From NCBI RefSeq assembly GCF_024679095.1, contig NC_066517.1, positions 4,219,416-4,283,415 on the forward strand: a stretch of 64,000 nt of DNA. Direction: 5' to 3'. The notes below the pieces were generated by a model. That model made no database searches and was not told the DNA's origin. It saw only the letters and a program-made list of their open reading frames with translations. Made by a program: the position numbers and the translations under genes. This document shows positions 57,847 through 64,000 of the stretch, one piece after another. Position 1 is the stretch's first letter; the number at the start of each line of letters is the position of its first letter. Source of the stretch: Eriocheir sinensis. Its lineage: Eukaryota > Arthropoda > Malacostraca > Decapoda > Varunidae.

Positions 57847-60800
57847 GTAAGTGGCCATGTGTTTGTTGCCACTTTCTTTTCCCCCACACAGGGTCTTCAC
57901 CAGGTGAGTGGCCAGTGGTGCATTGTGTCGGGGTGGGGTGGATGGATACCAAGTGTTTGTTTATGATGGTGATTTTTTCTACGTTAGTCTAAACATTTTT
58001 CTAAGGTCCTGCGAGCCCCCGCTACTCCCCTGCTGTGTATGTCTGAGCTGCTTGTGTTGTTCCCTAAGGTATAGTGAAAAGCAGTTGCTAAATACTTCTC
58101 AAAACATAAGTTAAGAATTGGGCATTGAGCATAAATTTAGTTTGCTGCTTGTGAAGAAACTCTTCAAAAATACTGTGATTTGCCGTGCCAGAGGCTTATT
58201 GAGCTGCTGGGGAGGTGTTAGGTGCCAGGTGGCATAGTTACAGTGAGGGCCATTGAGGCACCCACAGCTCTGACTACTTAACTAACCTGCAACCATTGTG
58301 TCCTGGAGAAGGGCCTCGGAGGAGTATGCCAAGCGTATCTCAGATAGCAGGACAAGGGGCTTTGGTGTGTGGGTTGAATTGAAAATAGAATATATTCACC
58401 AGTTCACACACACCGTTCATAAGTGTCCTCTTCATCAGGTAAAAGCTACTCTGTAAAAGGGAGCTGAAATTTGCAACTAAATGTGTTGAAAATGGAGATT
58501 GAGAAACATTTTGACTTTAGTTTATTTGTATACTTCAGTTCAATTTTGCAAAGCATTTTTTCCTGGATATGAGTACTCATTGTCATGGTGTGTAGACTTT
58601 GGTGAATACACCTTGTAAGGAAGGAAAGGCGAGGGATTCCTTGAGGGGACGCCATGTCACTATGGCAGCTGTGTCACCATGACCACATTCCCCGGTCCTA
58701 GAGAGGGAGGGAACACACTAGGCATTGAACTGTGCATTTGTAAGTACAGTGCAAGTGGCCTACCAATAGTCAGGAGTTATTAAAACCAACTATCACTTCA
58801 AAGTGAATCAGTCACTGCCCAATATGAGAAGAATATTCAAAATTCCTGAATAGAGACAGTTTTCATCACCACATGATACAGCTGTGATATTAGGCAGTGA
58901 ACACAATCCAGAATTGAAAAATTTGAAGGGTGAAGTTGATTTCTGATGAAATATGAAATTTACTCAATTCTATAAAATCAAAGATATTGCCCAATACATG
59001 CCATGACTTGCTTGCTATATGGTGCTAGTATGCTTGATTTCCTGTCAACATGAAGCTGTCAAGCTTTAAACCACAACCAGGCAAGGTAACATTGATTTAA
59101 CTGAACCGTGTTGGCACTTTCCTGGGTGGCCAAGGGTGGCACGTCCTCTATATGGAATCCCTCCTTAAAAGAAACTGAGGTTGATAAATAAGTTTACATT
59201 TGCTTTTTTGCACTTTAAGTTTCCTAAATTCAAAATTACACTTTGTGTATGTCATTTCATGTTTGCAATGCAACAGTGAGTTTTTATTTATGCCACATAA
59301 TATTTATTTTTTTAAATTGATCTGCATTTGAAGAACATTGTCTTGCAATGTCTTTATACTTTGAAGTTGTTTCATCAGTAGAGGGGAGGCAATAAAATTT
59401 GATTCTTAAATACAAGACGAGGTGTCAGTAAAGCTAAGATTGAGTTTTATATTTCAATATTATTGTAACAAAACATAATACAGACCTCAAATCTGCTCCA
59501 AATTGAAGATAAAGTCTCAAGTTTTACACATAGAATTTGTATAGATGAAGTGCTTGGCCAGCTAATCAGTCACATGTGGTGTTGAGTCTCGTTCAAGATG
59601 GTGACCGTGCAGAGGAAGCTGCTGTGTGTTCTTTATGTCGCCTAACTTGTGACTTGTGTGACTGAAATACTCATTGAATGTTTAAGGAAGAATCACAACA
59701 ATAAATACATTTACCATTACAGTAAACAATAAACAGCTGAGAGAAACAAAAGCCAATGTGAGAAAACGTTGAGGCTGAGCCTTTCACCGTACACCTGAAT
59801 GTTTTCTGTCCCGTTGACTTTTTGTTTCTTTTAAGTGAAAATTTAATAAGCATGACATGAACAAGAAAGTCTGGGGGTGAGAACACTGGAAGGGAAAATG
59901 CCAAGGAATGTCTGTGGTGTGTGTAAAACAGACATGCACAGACATTAGAGTACAGCGTTGCTGTGGCGTTCAAAAGACATGATTGATGGATAGATGTCTT
60001 GGTGAAAGTGTATGACCTCTTAAAAAGTACTACAACAAACTGTCACGGATGCTATCCTTGTATCTTGAAAACAGATGGGGAAACTGTAGGTGGTAGAATG
60101 TGGTGGGAGTTTGTCAGTAAACTGGAAATGTATATGACATGCAAGAGCTGGAAAAAGATAGTGCCAGGTGAAATTTGTTTGTGTGTATAGATATGATCAG
60201 TCATACCTGTTGACCTGTGAGACTTGATACAATGCTATAGTCAAGCTTCTGAGTATCAACAATAAGCTCTGCCCTCTATTATGTGTCTCGTCACCCATTA
60301 GACAGCAGCTTGAGGCGACCCATCTCCTGCTCATCTCAGGACCCTGGCCACTCCACACAACAAGTTTTACTTCTAGTCTCTATAGTTCACTAATATCACA
60401 AGATATTTAATACGTTTCTTCATCACTAAACAGAATGATAATGGATCACTATTGTATCAGAAAATTCAAATGGATAAATAAGAGTAAAAGTCAAAGATAA
60501 TGTTGGAAATGTTTATATCGCAGTTTATTCAATGCTAATTTTCATGGAGTTTAGAAGCTACTGTAAACACAATTAGTTGCATATGTTAAAGTTCTCTTGT
60601 ACACCATGGGGTTATCGGATTTTAGATAAATTGGGAAGGAAGGAACAGAAACAACTTTTTGTACAATGTTGCAGGTGCTAGGCAACGTGGTTTTACATTG
60701 TAGGACACACACACTGACACACATTCACACATGCATACAGCATGCATACAGTATCTGCAATTTGGTGTAAAAAGTTTCTCAATTCTTCCTTTCCCACCTC

Positions 60801-62590
60801 TCTAAAATCTGATGATACCATTGTAATTTTATTCAAGTGATCTCTATGACATGCAACTATTTGTGTTTACAGTAGCTTCATAATTCCATGAAGAATTTGC
60901 ATGGAATAAAGTCGATATAAACATTTCAAATGACATCTCTGATTTCAGTTTATATCATCACATTCATTTCTTTCATTAAATTTTTTAAAGTAATAATCTA
61001 TCATTTTGCTGTCTAAAGATGAAGAAACCAATCAAGTATGTCATGATATAAGTGAGCTGCAAAGGCTGGAAGTAAAGCCTGTAGTGTGGAGCAGCCAGGG
61101 TCCTGAGAATAGAGAGACAGGCTGCTTCAGGCCACTATCTATTCAGTGATGAGCAGACTAATGGTGGGTGGAGCTTATTGTAGATGCTCTGAACAACTGA
61201 CTATAATGATAACATCCTCCAGCTGCTGCAAGGATGTTGGTTCATACTACACACTTGAATGTTGTGACTATCTGGTGTTGCTCTGTACTAGGTATCTCTA
61301 ATCCTGTGTGTGTAGGTGGCTGTTCATCCCTTGTGTCATTTGTGAAGCAATAAACATGGGAAAACTTAAGTCAGCAGAATGTCTTAGGAGCTTGTCTTTG
61401 TAAACAGGGAATGGAAATAACAAATGCAAGACCTGAGAAATGATATACACACCCATCCCCCTGCTGCCGTGCCTTATTGGTTAAGAAACTGTGTGTGATA
61501 GCAGAAATGCGTGGTAGCTGAATTGAAGAACCAATAGGAATAATTTGAATTGGTTATTTGGCAGCCAGTTTACTTACATTTTATGCTTGTTTTACCTCTG
61601 GACATATTTTCCCACCAAACACTGTACCAACATGATATTATATCTGTTAACGCTCTTAACACCACCTCGGTGATGGTTGGGGACACCTGCAGGGTTGCTC
61701 AGCTATTCTCACCCCCAAAAAAACAGGAGCGGGTTCAGTTCACTTGTTAGCCGCTCAACCCACTGCCTCCATTCCAATATTACACCAGACAATATGTCTT
61801 CATGTTGTGTGTGATTCACTAAAACACACGAAGAGGAACATTTCATTGAGGGGATTGAATGGCTCTACCAGATTCATGCAGCCAGCAAACTGTGTTTGGT
61901 AGAATTATTATTTTCTTGACGGGTTTCATGCAGCCAGAATCCAATGTTAGTGCCTGACAGAATGGCAGGCCAGATGCTAGGCCTTCGCGGGCTGGACTTT
62001 CCCCCCTTGGTTTACAGTTATATGGGGGAACAATGTGCAAAATTATTGTAAAATCTGCATAATGTTCTTGTTTTGTGGGGGACTTGTGCAGCTGGAGAGT
62101 GGCGTCCAGTGCAAAGTGGCTTTACCATTTGAGGGTCCCACAAAATGCACTCAAAGTTTAAATGACCATGACATTTTGGGGTCAATTTTTTTATATATAT
62201 AACATGAGCAGATTTTATTGATAATGATATTTGTATAGATATTTTTATGATTACATTAATTTTAAAAAGTCATAGTTGTGTTGTCCTTGACCAAATTTTG
62301 AGGGAATTTAGTGGTCTTCAGTTATCTAATATGCATTAATAATATTCCATAACCATGCACTCATTACTGACCCCAATACCACAGACATATGTAGCTTCAT
62401 GTCATTCTTCTGTTGCTTCTGACTTTGGTTAGGTTATTCTGGAGGACACTGAGATGTTGGTTTGATTTTTGTGTTAACCCAGCCAGTATTTGAACCACTT
62501 AAGGGTTGCCTGCAGCTGTCAGTGGCCACTGGGTGTGAGTTGACTTAGTTATCACATCCTTTGCTGTCTGGACATCCAGTAAGAATAAAG
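57847..62590. other. Probable LUC7L3 3' UTR/downstream region
   Basis: Splice-like signals continue (donor GTAAGT at 57847; CACACAG/GGTCTTCACCAG/GTGAGT around 57890-57915), suggesting spliced 3' UTR isoforms. AATAAA-type signals occur at 59391 and 61349. No other gene is supportable, and short open frames here are unremarkable. Confidence 0.4.
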
Positions 62591-62596
62591 AGGATT

Positions 62597-62824
62597 TCAA
62601 TCATCGTCTCTTTTTAGGTCTTCCAGGTCCATTCCCTCTTCACTTTTCTTGAAGAGTTTATTCATGATTCTAAGCCTGTTTCTTTTAGAAAATTGAACAA
62701 GTTGAACTCTACCTTCTCTTTTACCTATTCCAAAATTACCAATTGTTGTTTCACCAACATATTTGGTCCCTACATAGTTGTTTATATCTCCCATAACTAT
62801 TAAAAAATAGGTTTGTTCCTTCAT
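62597..62824 (-). pseudogene. RTE-like LINE endonuclease fragment
   Basis: - strand: FLIVMGDINNYVGTKYVGE, then IGNFGIGKREGRVQLVQFSK and NRLRIMNKLFKKS, the GDxN...IGxxGxGxRNxRGxxLxxF pattern of RTE/BovB endonucleases (here GDIN for GDFN). Only about 75 codons remain. Confidence 0.75.
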
Positions 62825-63109
62825 CCTACTTCCACATTCTCATAGAACATTTTTTCTTCATCATCAGTATAAAATAATGGTGCAGAAGCTTACAGTATCT
62901 GTAGTTGAAGTTGATAATCGTTCCTGCTACTGTTGCATTCAGGAATTATACATTCCATGCTAAATACTTGTTAATTGAGAACCCATCTCCATGCTCCTTC
63001 CTGTCTGCTATGTTGGTCAGGCAATACTGTCTTAACCATGACGTCCCACCTCAGATCCTTCAGTTTGAGCACCATAGCAGAGTTAGTCACTTTTTTTTTT
63101 TTTTTTTTT

Positions 63110-63450
63110 CTTTTTTTTTTTTAATATGGCCTATAGCACCAGTAGGCTATTCCATAGGGGCCTGACGGTCAGCCCGAGCCCGTCATGGCGCAGGCAATTG
63201 TTTATAGTGCCGCCATTATTATTGGCTCATGCTGCCCCCTGGAGCTCATTCTTGATTTGACTTGCACAGCTTCTTCTAGACTTCTTGAGTCTGGGTTGAT
63301 GGGTGGTCTTCAGGACAACATGTGGGTAGTCTTAGGCCACTCGGCAGTGACTGAAAAATCCCAGGTGGTTAGCGGCAGATTAGAACCCGCATCATGAACA
63401 ACGTGGTGAATGCGGGGCCGGCATGCTAACCACTTAGCCACTGCCTCCCT
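63110..63450 (-). mobile_element. tRNA-derived SINE, family C, reverse orientation
   Basis: The head on the - strand is GGAGGCAGTGGCTAAGTGGT (A box) with a B box GGGTTCTAATCTGCC. The body is complementary to CATGGCGCAGGCAATTGTTT and GGCTCATGCTGCCCCCTGG. The poly(T) at 63091-63122 is its poly(A) end. Confidence 0.8.
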
Positions 63451-63570
63451 GAAACTTGCCGAAGTCAGATTCTAAAGGGGCCTGATTGTACCCACAGATG
63501 TTCATGTAAAGGAGCATCACATCCACTTCCATATTCTCTATTCTTCCTCATTTCTACGTTTATACCAGTT

Positions 63571-63915
63571 AAGGGCCATCCACACTATGGGTGGGCCATT
63601 GTGGAATCAGGCAGACTGACGAGAGGGTAAGGGGGGTGAGCGTCCACACTATAATAAGCGACAGGCAAGGCACGACTGGTGAGCAGCCCACGCTCGTCAT
63701 TCTCTGCCACGAGTGATGGGAAGACGCGGCATGAATGACCCCTCTCACTATTAATAGACAACAGGGTGTCATGCTCTGGGTCACCCACCAAATACCTCTC
63801 GCTCGACACTCGCTGCTGCTCCGCGTACCCCCACCCACTTTACTATATGTGGGAGTTGTGTGGAGCCAGAGACGGAATTCTGGGCCTGGTCACCCATAGT
63901 GTGGACGCCGCTGTA
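63571..63915. mobile_element. Terminal-inverted-repeat MITE, about 345 bp
   Basis: Left GGGCCATCCACACTATGGGT and right CACCCATAGTGTGGACGCC are inverted. A second internal pair is CAGACTGACGAG / GAGCCAGAGACG (weak). No ORF of significance. Confidence 0.65.
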
Positions 63916-63916
63916 C

Positions 63917-64000
63917 GCCCAGGGGTGTGGAGGCGGATAGATAAAATTCTGACTGACTCCGACTCCAGGAAATTTTTAAGTTGTGACTCTGACTCCAACT
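63917..64000. repeat. (GACTCC)-rich repeat truncated by the window edge
   Basis: CCAGGGGTGTGGAGGCGGAT ... GACTCCGACTCCAGG, same family as 39550-39640. Confidence 0.6.

Overview
This is a repeat-rich animal nuclear genome window, most likely from a decapod crustacean and probably a crab. The reasons are very long dinucleotide microsatellites, tRNA-derived SINEs and CR1/jockey-type LINEs that look decapod-like to me from memory, and an intron-rich animal splicing-factor gene. The species is an inference. Nothing here looks bacterial, and no rRNA gene or true tRNA gene was found.

The one confidently recognised host gene is an orthologue of LUC7L3, a U1 snRNP-associated splicing factor. It lies on the + strand at 35659-57183 in eight coding exons with consensus splice sites and in-frame joins (360 residues). 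A ninth in-frame exon follows the stop codon at 57711-57846. Its introns are long and full of SINEs, LINE fragments and MITEs. A second likely host exon, for a secreted protein of unknown function, is on the - strand at 9466-10044.

The remainder is layered mobile DNA. 0-13.4 kb: microsatellites, a 0.5-kb foldback element, a 1.5-kb GC-rich terminal-inverted-repeat element, a 5'-truncated CR1 LINE, a tRNA SINE and a PIF/Harbinger relic. 13.4-31.9 kb: a jockey-like LINE on the - strand that appears to be cut in two. Its 3' part is at 13.4-15.83 kb and its 5' part at 31.33-31.7 kb. The two parts end in the same 10-bp word (GTTTACTATG) and enclose 15.5 kb bounded by inverted arrays of a CCCCCTGGAC minisatellite. 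Inside is a MuDR/MULE (Phantom-like) transposase, itself split by a complete but decayed Ty3/gypsy LTR retrotransposon with a 4-bp ATAT target duplication. 32.4-35.5 kb: a BEL/Pao pol relic and a possible LTR just upstream of LUC7L3. 36-64 kb: LUC7L3 introns and downstream DNA holding pogo/Tigger-like, piggyBac-like, Harbinger-like, hAT-like and foldback MITEs, several SINE families and three LINE fragments.

Most mobile-element genes here are broken by stops, frameshifts or deletions. The main biological interest is the nested insertion history (LINE, then MULE, then gypsy), the minisatellite-ended 15.5-kb insert, the GC-rich Harbinger-like elements, and the unusual 3' end of LUC7L3.
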